A stretch of DNA of 64,000 bases from Caprella mutica (Eukaryota; Arthropoda; Malacostraca; Amphipoda; Caprellidae): contig CANNZV010001048.1 of NCBI GenBank assembly GCA_947561585.1, positions 62,001 through 126,000 of the forward strand, in the 5' to 3' direction. The notes below the pieces were generated by a model, which saw only the letters and a list, made by a program, of their open reading frames with translations, was not told the DNA's origin and made no database searches. This document shows positions 12,401-21,815 of the stretch, piece by piece (the stretch's first letter is position 1; every line of letters starts with the position of its first letter). The translations under genes and the position numbers were made by a program.

Positions 12401-15400
12401 TCTACTAGTCTCAGTAAGCGTCCATTAACATTGACAGAGTTTCCAAGAATGAAATCTTCTGGTGCTAAGTACTTTGGCGGAGGTAAGGCCTGTGGGTGCC
12501 GGTCCATGACACTATTCACTGTAGAGCGGATGAAGGAGAGGACTGGTCTCTCTCTACACCCGATGTTGGTCACTCCTTCAACATCGGATAGATTCTGTGA
12601 CATAAAGTTTTAGGAACACAATTATTTTCAGTAAAGAAGTTTAAATTAGTTCAGGTAAAATTTGGTATTTAACAGCTAGAAGATCAGGCTAAGTCAGTTC
12701 TAGACAATCAGTGATAGCAAAGAATTCCTTCAAGTAACTGACAATGTGCTGATAAGAAGATATTAGTACCTTTGGCACCAGAGTTCTCCTGAGAATCCTA
12801 TGAGGATTACATTTCGTTTGGTCGCTAAGAGTGTTGCCATTGAATACGTGACTTCTGAGCTCGAGAGTACCGTCCTCTAGGTAATACCTCAACTCTACCT
12901 TTTCTGTGAATATAATCGTCACTCCTCCTTGATTGGGGTGTGGATTCGTCCATTCGCCAAAAAATCTTAAAGAAACCCGTTTTTGTTAACACAATGAATG
13001 AATTGATATTTCAACTGTGGTAGATATACTAACCTGAGCACTTTCCCAACATTCTCGGCGTAAGTTTTTAGAGGGTAGGTTTTTGGCCAAGCAACAGGAT
13101 TCGTCAGTATGCCATTGGCTTCAACCTTCTAGGAAGTTATTGAATCAACATCTTAAAATGAATTATTCAGTAACAATTATTTCCATTTTGAGTGTTCTTA
13201 CATGCCGTGGGAGAGTTGAACCAAAGTGAGTCACTACTGAGGGTGGAGTCACACCTTTCAAGGTGAGGTACTGACGGGTGTAAGAGTCGCATCCCTCTAC
13301 AAAGTACCTCCTGCCTGCAATGTCTAGAGTGCTACCGTCCTGTGGGTAAACATTTCAAAATAAATTGTACAGAGGCAATGGATATAATTAGTAAAGATTA
13401 AGTAAGGACCTACATATTGACATATTGCTGTTCGAATACATTTAGTCAGTCGAAACATTTAACGATAGGAATGTTGAATCAATGTTATGACTGATTATAT
13501 AATTAAGTTAGTAAACTATACTTAAATAATAATAAATATGATCAAATTTGAATGATATTAACTATTTCTTTGTATTTATACAACATTGAGAGATGAGATA
13601 TAAAGGAAGGGAATTATTAAAAAATAATTATTTATACATATATGATGTACTTTGCTCAAAAAAATAATACTGATTGAGGAAAAGAAAATTCAATTCGACG
13701 AGCGCCATCTAGTAATAAATAGGTGAAAATTATTACAAATCTATCGTTGGCTTGTTCCTCTTTCCATAAAAGTTACACAAAGATCATAATTATATCTGAG
13801 TGTGATATTCATAATTATATTCAAGCTATCATTTATTACAATTATTAGTTAGTAAAGTGTAGTGTAAGTGTATATATATCTCAAAATCTATTTATTATTG
13901 CACATTTACGAAGATAACACCGATATTTTGTAAACGTTTATGAAGATTCAAGGTCATCTATTGAAAAATAATGTAAGCAGCGCCATCTACATCTGATGTT
14001 CAAACTTATGTTAATTAATAAAAACTCTATTGTCTCTGCAAACACAGAGATTTATGATGAAATATGATATACCTTAAACTAATTAATGTTTATCTATACC
14101 GTATTATGTTGAAATATTTTACTTTAATATTAGACGCAATGTTAGTCATCGGTACATGATTAACTACTTAAAATATAATCAATTGTTGGGGTCTAGGAAA
14201 ATTGATGGAAAGCAATTGACCGAAAACAATTTATCGAATGGAAAATTGATCGAATGGAAAACTGGTCGAATGGAAAATTGATCGAATGGAAAACTGGTCG
14301 AATGGAAAATTGATCGAATGGAAAACTGGGCGAATGGAAAATTGATCGAATGGAAAATTGATCGAATGGAAAACTGGTCGAATGGAAAATTGATCGAATG
14401 GAAAACTGGTCGAATGGAAAATTGATCGAATGGAAAACTGGGCGAATGGAAAATTGATCGAATGGAAAATTGATCGAATGGAAAATTGATCGAATGGAAA
14501 ACTGGTCGAATGGAAAATTGATCGAATGGAAAATTGATCGAATGGAAAACTGGGCGAATGGAAAATTGATCGAATGGAAAATTGATCGAATGGAAAATTG
14601 ATCGAATGGAAAACTGGTCGAATGGAAAATTGATCGAATGGAAAATTGATCGAATGGAAAATTGATCAAATGGAAAATTGATCGAATGGAAAATTGATCG
14701 ATTGGAAAATTGATCGAATGGAAAATTGATCGAATGGAAAATTGATCGATTGGAAAATTGATCGAATGGAAAATTGATCGAATGGAAAATTTATCGAATG
14801 GAAAATTGATCGATTGGAAAATTGATCGAATGGAAAATTGATCGAATGGAAAATTGATCGAATGGAAAATTGATCGAATGGAAAATTGATCGAATGGAAA
14901 ATTGATCGAATGGAAAATTGATCGAATGGAAAATTGATCGAATGGAAAATTTATCGAATGGAAAATTGATCGAATGGAAAATTGATCGAATGGAAAATTG
15001 ATCGAATGGAAAATTGATCGAATGGAAAATTGGTCGATTGGAAAATTGATCGAATGGAAAATTGATCGAATGGAAAATTGATCGAATGGAAAATTGATCG
15101 AATGGAAAATTGATCGAATGGAAAATTGATCGAATGGAAAATTGATCGAATGGAAAATTGATCGAATGGAAAAGTTATCGAATGGAAAATTGATCGAATG
15201 GAAAATTGATCGAATGGAAAATTGATCGAATGGAAAATTGATCGAATGGAAAATTGATCGAATGGAAAATTGATCGAATGGAAAATTGATCGAATGGAAA
15301 ATTGGTCGAATGGAAAATTGGTCGAATGGAAAATTGATCGAAAGGAAAATTGATCAAATAGATCAGCTTCATTTTTCTCTTCCATCTGTGAGTGCAGCAA

Positions 15401-18400
15401 CCGATGCTAAGTGTCCCTTTTTGTTACATTCCTTGGTAAGTGACTGCATTCGTGAAGTAGCTTTTCTGCATCCATGAGCATTGTCACCGATGGTGTTAAG
15501 TGACTTTGTTCATGAAGCCAATTTCTTTTCTGACTACTTCTCCCTGTCCCTTGTATTTAATTCCATTTTACCTTCGGTGACATTGCTTTTGGTTCCGATT
15601 CAGACTTTAAACCGATACTAAACTGATTGATTTATTATTTAACTTTCATTTCACAAGTTATATAGAACAATCTACATAGATTCTAGAACTAAGAAAACTT
15701 AGAGTTCTCCAAATTATAATATATTTCAAAGCATATAGTTCTGTTAAAGCAAAACAGATGATTGAATAAATGTTATACATAAAAGATTATTATTATATAT
15801 AAATCATTAGTAAAAAAGATCTACTAGCTGTAAAATATTTCTCTGGTAATCCATTATTTTAGTTATCATCGTCAATTAGTGTCAATCGATTCATCATCAT
15901 TTTCGATCAATTTTTCATCCGACCAATTTTCCATCCGACCAATTTTCCATTCGACCAATTTTCCATCCGACCAGTTTTCCATCCGATTAATTTTCCATCC
16001 GACCAATTTTCCATCCGACCAATTTTCCATTCGACCAATTTTCCATTCGACCAGTTTTCCATCCGATCAATTTTCCATCCGACCAATTTTCCATCCGACC
16101 AATTTTTCATTCGACCAGTTTTCCATTCGACCAGTTTTCCATTCGATCAATTTTCCATCCGACCAATTTTTCATTCGACCAGTTTTCCATTCGACCAGTT
16201 TTCCATCCGATCAATTTTCCATTCGATCAATTTTCCATTCGATCAATTTTCCATCCGACCAATTTTCCATTCGACCAGTTTTCCATCCGATCAATTTTCC
16301 ATCCGACCAATTTTCCATCCGACCAATTTTTCATCCGACCAATTTTCCATTCGACCAATTTTCCATTCGACCAGTTTTCCATTCGATCAATTTTCCATTC
16401 GATCAATTTTCCATTCGATCAATTTTCCATTCGACCAATTTTCCATTCGATCAATTTTCCATTCGATCAGTTTTCCTTTCGATCAATTTTCCATTCGACC
16501 AATTTTCCATTCGACCAGTTTTCCATTCGATCAATTTTCCATTCGACCAATTTTCCATTCGACCAGTTTTCCATTCGATCAATTTTCCATTCGACCAGTT
16601 TTCCATTCGATCAATTTTCCATTCGACCAGTTTTCCATTCGATCAATTTTCCATCCGACCAATTTTCCATTCGACCAATTTTCCATCCGACCAGTTTTCC
16701 ATCCGATCAATTTTCCATCCGATCAATTTTCCATCCGACCAATTTTCCATTCGACAATTTTCCATCCGACCAATTTTCCATTCGACCAGTTTTCCATTCG
16801 ATCAATTTTCCATCCGACCAATTTTTCATTCGACCAGTTTTCCATTCGACCAGTTTTCCATTCGACCAGTTTTCCATCCGATCAATTTTCCATTCGATCA
16901 ATTTTCCATTCGATCAATTTTCCATCCGACCAATTTTCCATTCGACCAGTTTTCCATCCGATCAATTTTCCATCCGACCAATTTTCCATCCGACCAATTT
17001 TCCATCCGACCAATTTTCCATCCGACCAATTTTCCATTCGACCAGTTTTCCATTCGATCAATTTTCCATTCGATCAATTTTCCATTCGACCAATTTTCCA
17101 TTCGACCAGTTTCCATTCGATCAATTTTCCATTCGATCAGTTTTCCTTTCAATCAATTTTCCATTCGACCAATTTTCCATTCGACCAGTTTTCCATTCGA
17201 TCAATTTTCCATTCGACCAATTTTCCATTCGACCAGTTTTCCATTCGATCAATTTTCCATCCGATCAATTTTCCATCCGACCAATTTTCCATCCGACCAA
17301 TTTTCCATCCGACCAATTTTCCATTCGACCAATTTTCCATTCGACCAGTTTTCCATTCGATCAATTTTCCATTCGATCAATTTTCCATTCGACCAATTTT
17401 CCATTCGACCAGTTTCCATTCGATCAATTTTCCATTCGATCAGTTTTCCTTTCGATCAATTTTCCATTCGACCAATTTTCCATTCGACCAGATTTCCATT
17501 CGATCAATTTTCCATTCGACCAATTTTCCATTCGACCAGTTTTCCATTCAATCAATTTTCCATTCGATCAATTGCTTTCGATTAATTTTCCGGATCCCCA
17601 ATTGTTGAATTTCAAAATTATATACTCAACAGAGCTGTCTGTTCATCATCAGAAAAGGTGGTGAAAAAATGGAATCCTATTCATTGTTCAGTCCAGGTTT
17701 ATATGGTTGTTCCTGACCATATACATATAGGTATATACGTTATTTGCTATTCGAACACTAGATTCTAAAATCTATAGTAGTAAAAATATCCCTGTAGTTC
17801 AGGCTATAACCCTGTAGTTCACGCTATAACCCTGTAGTTCACGCTATAACCCTGTAGTTCACGCTATAACCCTGCAGTTCACGCTATAACCTTGTAGTTC
17901 ATGCTGTAACCCTGTAGTTCACGCTATAACCCTGTAGCTCACGCTATAACCCTGTAGTTCACGCTTTAACCCTGTAGTTCACGCTATAACCCTGTAGTTC
18001 ACGGTATAACCCTGTAGTTAACGCTATATCCCTGTAGTTCACGGTATAACCCTGTAGTTCACGCTATAACCCTATAGTTCACGCTATATCCCTGTAGTTC
18101 ACGCTATAAGCCTGTAGTTCACGCTATATCCCTGCAGTTCACGCTTTAACCCTGTAGTTCACGCTATAACCCTATAGTTCACGCTATATCCCTGCAGTTC
18201 ACGCTATATCCCTGTAGTTCACGCTATATCCCTGTAGTTCACGCTATAACCCTGTAGTTCACGCTTTAACCCTGTAGTTCACGCTTTAACCCTGTATTTT
18301 ACGCTATATTCTTGTAGTTCACGCTTTAACCCTGTAGTTCACGCTATATCCCTGTAGTTCACGCTATAACCCTGCATGTAGTTCACGCTATACCTCTGTA

Positions 18401-21400
18401 GTTCACACTTACCTTTAAGTTCCTATAGGTCAGATGACCCATTGGATCACTGTCAAGTTTCAGTCTTTGGCGCGATAGAACTTTCTCTGAAAATGGAAGA
18501 TCGAAATTTAAAATAAATCCAAATAATCTTAAATTCCTCTTCAATAATATAAAAATAATCAAGAAACTAGAAAATCAAGCTTTGGAACGTGTTTCTCAAC
18601 ATTTTAAATGATCGAATAAGATAGAAATTTTGACGACGATTAAATATTGGATGTGAAATATAATCAATATTTTAAATTGATTTATTTCTTCAAATATTTC
18701 GAATCACTGTGTGGTATTCAAGGTATGAATTACTGAGTGGTATTCAAGGTGTGAATTACTGAGTGGTATTCAAGGTATGAATTACTGAGTGGTATTCAAG
18801 GTATGAATTACTGAGTAGTATTCAAGGTATGAATTACTGAGTGGTATTCAAGGTGTGAATTACTGAGTGGTATTCAAGGTGTGAATTACTGAGTGGTATT
18901 CAAGGTGTGAATTACTGAGTGGTATTCAAGGTATGAATTACTGAGTGGTATTCAAGGTATGAATTACTGAGTGGTATTCAAGGTGTGAATTACTGAGTGG
19001 CATTCAAGGTGTGAATTACTGAGTGGTATTCAAGGTGTGAATTACTGAGTGGCATTCAAGGTGTGAATTACTGAGTGGTATTCAAGGTATGAATTACTGA
19101 GTGGTATTCAAGGTATGAATTACTGAGTGGTATTCAAGGTGTGAATTACTGAGTGGCATTCAAGGTGTGAATTACTGAGTGGTATTCAAGGTATAAATTA
19201 CTGAGTGGTATTCAAGGTATGATTAGCTTTAGTGTATAACATGTTAGTACAATAGCAACTTACTTCCACTGTAACCACCGCAATTTTGTGCTGGGTCTTG
19301 CAGTAGCATGGCTGTCTCATCTTCCACAAACAGCAAAAGGATGTAGAACTTCTCATTTTGTCTGCAATGGAAGGTGTTAAATAAATATTTCTTACATAAC
19401 ATTCGTAAGTGACTTCTTAGAGCATTGAATGGTAGCTCTGTGGGTACGAATTATAAAAATAATGCTCCACACACGAAGGTTTGCACGGCAATAATAAATA
19501 GGTGTGTATCTCCTGCAGTGATGCGTGGGGTATGAAGGTATTATAAAGGGAAACCTATTTGCTAAGCTATTGTATAATGATATAAAGGATAATTATGAAA
19601 TAAAAAAAACGTAATTTATATAATATAAGTATATGGGGTGTGCAGTGAAAATTGAATTAATATATTATAGAGATCTCTTATTGTACAAATATTATACATG
19701 AATTTAACTTGCATATGAATCAGATTTTTGAAACTCTTCATTGAAGAAATTTTCAGACCAATTCTTTTTATAAAAATGAAACGAGTAAAATATGTATGAT
19801 CATATATACTGATTAGTTGATATGGATACGAAGCATAGTAATATTGCCTACTTGCCTATACTTGCAGTATCATTTGCCTGTTTATTCCCCGTACACACTA
19901 TCAAACACTTCGTCAAACTGTTTAACTGTTTATTCCCCGTACTCACTATCAAACACTTCGTCAAACTGTTTAACTGTTTATTAACCGTACTCACTATCAA
20001 ACACTTTGTCAAACTGTTTAACTGTTTATTCCCCGTACTCACTATCAAACACTTCGTCAAACTGTTTAACTGCTTATTCCCCGTACACACTATCAAACAC
20101 TTTGTCAAACTGCTTAACTGTTTATTCCCCGTACACACTATCAAACACTTCGTCAAACTGTTTAACTGCTTATTCCCCGTACACACTATCAAACACTTTG
20201 TCAAACTGTTTAACTGTTTATTCCCCGTACTCACTATCAAACACTTCGTCAAACTGTTTAACTGCTTATTCCCCGTACACACTATCAAACATTTTGTCAA
20301 ACTGCTTAACTGTTTATTCCCCGTACACACTATCAAACACTTCGTCAAACTGTTTAACTGCTTATTCCCCGTACACACTATCAAACACTTTGTCAAACTG
20401 TTTAACTGTTTATTCCCCGTACTCACTATCAAACACTTCGTCAAACTGTTTAACTGCTTATTCCCCGTACACACTATCAAACATTTTGTCAAACTGCTTA
20501 ACTGTTTATTCCCCGTACACACTATCAAACACTTCGTCAAACTGTTTAACTGCTTATTCCCCGTACACACTATCAAACACTTTGTCAAACTGTTTAACTG
20601 TTTATTCCCCGTACACACTATCAAACACTTTGTCAAACTGTTTAACTGCTTATTCCCCGTACACACTATCAAACATTTTGTCAAACTGCTTAACTGTTTA
20701 TTCCCCGTACACACTATCAAACACTTCGTCAAACTGTTTAACTGCTTATTCCCCGTACACACTATCAAACACTTTGTCAAACTGTTTAACTGTTTATTCC
20801 CCGTACACACTATCAAACACTTTGTCAAACTGTTTAACTGCTTATTCCCCGTACTCACTATCAAACACTTCGTCAAACTGTTTAACTGCTTATTCCCCGT
20901 ACACACTATCAAACACTTTGTCAAACTGTTTAACTGTTTATTCCCCGTACTCACTATCAAACACTTCGTCAAACTGTTTAACTGCTTATTCCCCGTACAC
21001 ACTATCAAACACTTCGTCAAACTGTTTAACTGCTTATTCCCCGTACACACTATCAAACAATTTGTCAAACTGTTTAACTGTTTATTCCCCGTACTCACTA
21101 TCAAACACTTTGTCAAACTGTTTAAATGTTTATTCCCCGTACACACTATCAAACACTTCGTCAAACTGTTTAACTGTTTATTCCCCGTACTCACTATCAA
21201 ACACTTTGTCAAACTGTTTAACTGTTTATTCCCCGTACACACTATCAAACACTTCGTCAAACTGTTTAACTGCTTATTCCCCGTACACACTATCAAACAC
21301 TTCGTCAAACTGTTTAACTGTTTATTCCCCGTACACACTAACAAACACTTCGTCAAACTGTTTAACTGTTTATGCCCAGTACACACTATCAAACACTTCG

Positions 21401-21794
21401 TCAAACTGCTTAACATACAGTCATGTACACAAACAATTTCTTGACTAATTTAAATACGATACTTATAATTAATTTGTTACACTTTAAGTATTAACGTTTG
21501 TCAAAAAGATTTTACAAATAACTTGAGAGTTAGTGGACGTAACTAAAAATCGGTTTGAAGATAATTGTGAGTATGACAATCAGTTTGACAAAGTGTTTGT
21601 TAGTGTGTACATTATTATTATTCATTATTCAATTTATCTTCATTCACCACTCACTCTATAGGTTTGCAGTCCTGATGGTGATGGTCGTGACTACCACTGA
21701 TGGTTGTTGAGACAGTCTCTCTCCTCCTGAGATAGTCTGTCCTGGGGTAATAGGAAGAGGTGGTGGCTCCTCCTCGCAAACTAACTCGCAAAAT
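6304..21794 (-). CDS. EFHC1/EFHC2: EFHC1/EFHC2-type ciliary protein with three DM10 domains (5' incomplete)
   Basis: Fifteen minus-strand exons join in frame: 21794-21655, 19361-19264, 18486-18413, 13339-13202, 13128-13034, 12965-12770, 12594-12354, 12252-12087, 10545-10400, 8854-8679, 8594-8432, 8350-8213, 8075-7943, 7132-7033, 6480-6304. They total 2181 nt, encoding 726 residues plus TAA at 6306-6304, against about 640-750 for EFHC1/EFHC2. Three DM10 domains are visible at about residues 1-130, 180-322 and 389-485. Each has a (V/I/L)LR start and a closing segment such as ECDDFTR; the first two also show the central YxLEDxT-like strand (LLFVEDETAM, RYYLEDGTLEL). The C-terminal third matches the divergent EF-hand region (GEVSYKSLVDAI). 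Known family members are microtubule inner proteins of ciliary and flagellar doublets (Rib72 in protists). In insects such proteins would serve sensory cilia and sperm; that role is inferred here. The N-terminal tail before the first DM10 domain and the start codon were not found. Introns are packed with minisatellites and transposons. Confidence 0.88.
7033..7132 (-). CDS. EFHC1/EFHC2: EFHC exon, EF-hand-like segment
   Basis: Acceptor TCTCTTCAG|C and donor TCG|GTAAGA; enters after two bases of the previous codon and leaves in phase 0. The segment WANASTGEVSYKSLVDAI has the shape of the second half of an EF-hand (G-x-V-x-Y-K-x-L-V-D-A). Confidence 0.82.
7810..7956 (-). repeat. 21-bp minisatellite made of an exon-intron junction
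   Basis: Seven contiguous 21-bp units (minus sense TCTCTTGTCAAAAGGTGAGCT). The unit nearest the exon (7936-7956) is the true junction: 14 bases of EFHC coding exon ending TCAAAAG, then intron GTGAGCT. The other six lie in the intron. Units 7936, 7915, 7873 and 7852 keep the donor core GGTGAGC; the others have lost GT (AAGATGAGC, AAAATGAGC) or decayed. Any downstream donor would add multiples of 21 nt but bring an in-frame TGA with the first extra unit. Confidence 0.88.
7943..8075 (-). CDS. EFHC1/EFHC2: EFHC exon whose donor seeded a minisatellite
   Basis: Acceptor GCCAAACAG|TT, donor TCAAAAG|GTGAGC at 7942. It encodes RELRLAFENRDLDMVGK, a helical EF-hand-region segment. Its last 14 bases are part of the 21-bp tandem array that continues into the intron. 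Confidence 0.8.
8213..8350 (-). CDS. EFHC1/EFHC2: EFHC exon, C-terminal region
   Basis: Acceptor TTATTAG|GA, donor AATG|GTAGAT. It encodes ALSTHQISALCRRHRI and IAHLIALYIKKNNSN. Phase 1 in and phase 1 out agree with both neighbours. Confidence 0.8.
8432..8594 (-). CDS. EFHC1/EFHC2: EFHC exon, C-terminal region
   Basis: Acceptor CCTTTTTAG|TTC, donor TTAG|GTAAAA. It encodes FREANYDLALTAAKKKLNS and GLLRVDDALSILSLRL. An acceptor four bases further in (TTCAG) would give an immediate stop, so the upstream AG is chosen. Confidence 0.82.
8679..8854 (-). CDS. EFHC1/EFHC2: EFHC exon, end of third DM10 domain
   Basis: Acceptor CATCACAG|GT, donor CATGAG|GTTTGT. It encodes HDFFIGATVTIYAHTFEI and GSDEFTSSYMERS, matching the family pattern (D-F-x-I-G-A-x-V, then D-A-D-E-x) that closes the third DM10. 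Confidence 0.87.
8985..9797. mobile_element. Deleted Tc1/mariner-IS630-type element with long TIRs
   Basis: Inverted termini of about 110 bp (8986-9100 and 9690-9795) flanked by TA. Matching words are GAGGGATG, ATAACTCAAAAAGTAGTAC and TTAGAAAGATGAAATA. The body keeps the C-terminal half of a transposase on the minus strand. The element sits in the intron between EFHC exons 10400-10545 and 8679-8854. It looks like a non-autonomous deletion derivative. Confidence 0.85.
9130..9560 (-). pseudogene. Decayed IS630/Tc1-type DDE transposase fragment
   Basis: Across shifting minus-strand frames one reads TVTSDSYIEI, then HPDRWFRQDEATT, then DFPWPSRSPGLTFF, then GYVKENVFREKP and finally NFEKRMNLCIEQQVAHFEYL. 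These correspond in order to the catalytic-domain blocks of this family (FQQDGA-like, WPxRSPDLTPxDFFLWG-like, and the C-terminal region ending in HxE). The N-terminal DNA-binding half is absent, and stops plus frameshifts break the rest, so it cannot encode an active enzyme. Confidence 0.8.
10400..10545 (-). CDS. EFHC1/EFHC2: EFHC exon, start of third DM10 domain
   Basis: Acceptor CTGTTTCCAG|G, donor TTCAG|GTAAAT. It encodes ENVLLRFSAKL, then RQFVICVYMFDSTVSVYEL and RINSG, a DM10 core; the R-x-N-S-G closing word is characteristic of the domain. Confidence 0.88.
10566..10702. repeat. About 20-bp AAAAAGTACAGGATACGATG repeats at a 3' splice site
   Basis: About seven degenerate units start 20 bp upstream of the EFHC acceptor at 10545. 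In transcript sense they read as TCCTGTACTTTTTCATCGTA, supplying pyrimidine runs close to the 3' splice site. Confidence 0.75.
11668..11935. mobile_element. pogo/Tigger-like MITE
   Basis: TA-flanked inverted ends (CAGTGAAACTCCCGAGTTAT on the left; reversed right end GAGTAAATCTCCTGAGTTAT) enclose subterminal copies of CTTCATAACTCAGG and inverted TTTTCTATG words. The CAGTGAAAC start is typical of Tigger-group termini. No coding capacity. It lies in the EFHC intron between exons 12087-12252 and 10400-10545. Confidence 0.75.
12087..12252 (-). CDS. EFHC1/EFHC2: EFHC exon, linker before third DM10
   Basis: Acceptor TTCCGCAG|AT, donor ATAAG|GTATGA. It encodes a polar, low-conservation linker (SSQYLYNNSTLGCSKPLGK and following). 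Phase agrees with both neighbours. Confidence 0.78.
12354..12594 (-). CDS. EFHC1/EFHC2: EFHC exon, end of second DM10 domain
   Basis: Acceptor TGTCACAG|AAT, donor AACATAG|GTATTT. It encodes DFILGNSVNVNGRLLRLVE and CDDFTRHHFKQCFNIG, the family-diagnostic end of a DM10 domain (F-x-x-G-x-x-V-x-V-x-G-R, then C-D-x-F-T). Confidence 0.9.
12770..12965 (-). CDS. EFHC1/EFHC2: EFHC exon, core of second DM10 domain
   Basis: Acceptor TTTCTTTAAG|A, donor CCAAAG|GTACTA. It encodes FFGEWTNPHPNQGGVTIIFT, then VELRYYLEDGTLELRSH and RILRRTLVPK, closely following the DM10 order of strand, Y-x-L-x-D-x-T and R-R-x-x-x-P-K. Confidence 0.92.
13034..13128 (-). CDS. EFHC1/EFHC2: EFHC exon, linker and start of second DM10
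   Basis: Acceptor CTTCCTAG|AAG, donor CTCAG|GTTAGT. It encodes ILTNPVAWPKTYPLKTYAEN and ends VGKVLR, running into the DM10 strand of the next exon. Confidence 0.85.
13202..13339 (-). CDS. EFHC1/EFHC2: EFHC exon, end of first DM10 domain
   Basis: Acceptor TTACCCACAG|GAC, donor GGCAT|GTAAGA, exactly 46 codons. It encodes GSTLDIAGRRYFVEGCDSYT, the closing motif of the first DM10. Confidence 0.9.
13340..14175. other. Intronic AT-rich DNA, nothing recognised
   Basis: First part of the 5.07-kb EFHC intron, before the foldback element. No tandem repeat or coding region is recognised. Confidence 0.5.
14193..15352 (+). repeat. 16-bp minisatellite, left arm
   Basis: GAATGGAAAATTGATC in near-perfect tandem. 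The outer third (14240-14630) carries AACTGGTC and AACTGGGC variants, while the inner two-thirds are almost uniform AATTGATC with a few ATCGATT units. The gradient suggests recent expansion of the inner part. Confidence 0.95.
15362..15620 (-). repeat. Dispersed repeat family A, copy 2 (foldback loop)
   Basis: Reverse-complement match to the copies at 2.8, 51.3 and 57.5 kb. Landmarks are TTTGTTCATGAAGCC, TCTGACTACTTCTCCCTGTC and TATTTAATTCCATTTTACC. It begins directly at the inner edge of the left 16-bp array. Confidence 0.8.
15895..17590 (-). repeat. 16-bp minisatellite, right arm (inverted), with higher-order structure
   Basis: TTTTCCATTCGATCAA with CCGACC and GACCAG variants. Blocks containing the rare variant TTTTCCTTTC recur at about 16466, 17137 and 17441; the last two are 304 bp apart (19 units), showing segmental duplication inside the array. 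Confidence 0.93.
17788..18409 (-). repeat. 20-bp minisatellite abutting a splice donor
   Basis: About 31 units of CCCTGTAGTTCACGCTATAA; in transcript sense GTGAACTACAGGGTTATAGC. The first unit starts immediately after GTAAGT of the EFHC donor at 18412. Variants include TATATC for TATAAC and one 4-bp insertion near 18375. Confidence 0.93.
18413..18486 (-). CDS. EFHC1/EFHC2: EFHC exon, middle of first DM10 domain
   Basis: Acceptor CATTTTCAG|AG, donor TTAAAG|GTAAGT. It encodes KVLSRQRLKLDSDPMG, the R-x-R-L segment that follows N-S-G in DM10 domains. Confidence 0.86.
18701..19221. repeat. 26-bp minisatellite
   Basis: About 20 units of TGAATTACTGAGTGGTATTC plus AAGGTA, differing by A/G at the AAGGT(A/G)TG position and by a few GGCATTC variants. 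It fills two-thirds of the 777-bp EFHC intron between exons 19264-19361 and 18413-18486. Confidence 0.95.
19264..19361 (-). CDS. EFHC1/EFHC2: EFHC exon, core of first DM10 domain
   Basis: Acceptor TCCATTGCAG|A, donor GGAA|GTAAGT. It encodes KFYILLLFVEDETAMLLQ and ends NCGGYSG, the Y-x-L-E-D-x-T-like and N-S-G-like positions of DM10. Confidence 0.86.
19380..19870. other. Intronic AT-rich DNA, nothing recognised
   Basis: Lies between an EFHC exon and the 48-bp array. No coding region or repeat is recognised. Confidence 0.5.
19877..21412. repeat. 48-bp minisatellite with 4-mer higher-order repeat
   Basis: About 32 units of 48 bp (TGTTTATTCCCCGTACACAC, TATCAAACACTTCGTCAAAC, TGTTTAAC). Variant sites (TACTCAC/TACACAC, CGTC/TGTC, TGTTTA/TGCTTA) recur largely every four units, a 192-bp higher-order repeat. 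Because 48 is divisible by three and the unit lacks stops in several frames, ORFs of 480-540 codons run through on both strands. It lies inside an EFHC intron and matches no known protein, so I treat it as non-coding. Confidence 0.95.
21655..21794 (-). CDS. EFHC1/EFHC2: EFHC exon, probable start of first DM10 domain
   Basis: Acceptor TTTGTGGGTAG|ATT, donor ATAGA|GTGAGT, leaving phase 2 as the next exon requires. It encodes ILRVSLRGGATTSS, the position of the V-L-R start of DM10, then a basic and His-rich stretch that would be an insertion in the domain. Support is splice sites plus phase rather than strong similarity. Confidence 0.6.
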
Positions 21795-21815
21795 CTACCC
21801 ACAAAAAATAGTTAC

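Larger units (their letters stand above)
14176..17612. mobile_element. Large foldback-type element with 16-bp-repeat arms
   Basis: Left arm 14193-15352 is about 72 copies of the 16-bp unit GAATGGAAAATTGATC. Right arm 15895-17590 is about 105 copies of the reverse-complement unit TTTTCCATTCGATCAA. They flank a 540-bp loop. Outer ends match in inverted orientation: GTCTAGGAAAATTGATGG with AAGCAATTG on the left, ATCCGGAAAATTAATCG with AAGCAATTG read from the right. The loop contains dispersed repeat family A (15362-15620). The architecture equals that of Drosophila FB elements, but no transposase is seen, so mobility is inferred. The arms open long stop-free frames on one strand only, because the other strand carries TGA in the unit. 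Confidence 0.85.

Noticed and set aside
15879..17585. 568-codon plus-strand ORF and the 149-158-codon minus-strand ORFs at 14193-15400
   Set aside because: They consist only of the 16-bp repeat read through three frames (48-nt, 16-residue period). Open frames follow from the absence of stops in the unit; there is no start context, domain or exon signal, and they lie in an EFHC intron.
19822..21448. 540-, 522- and 480-codon ORFs on both strands
   Set aside because: Products of a 48-bp stop-free tandem repeat. Three mutually overlapping frames cannot all be genes, and none matches a protein family.
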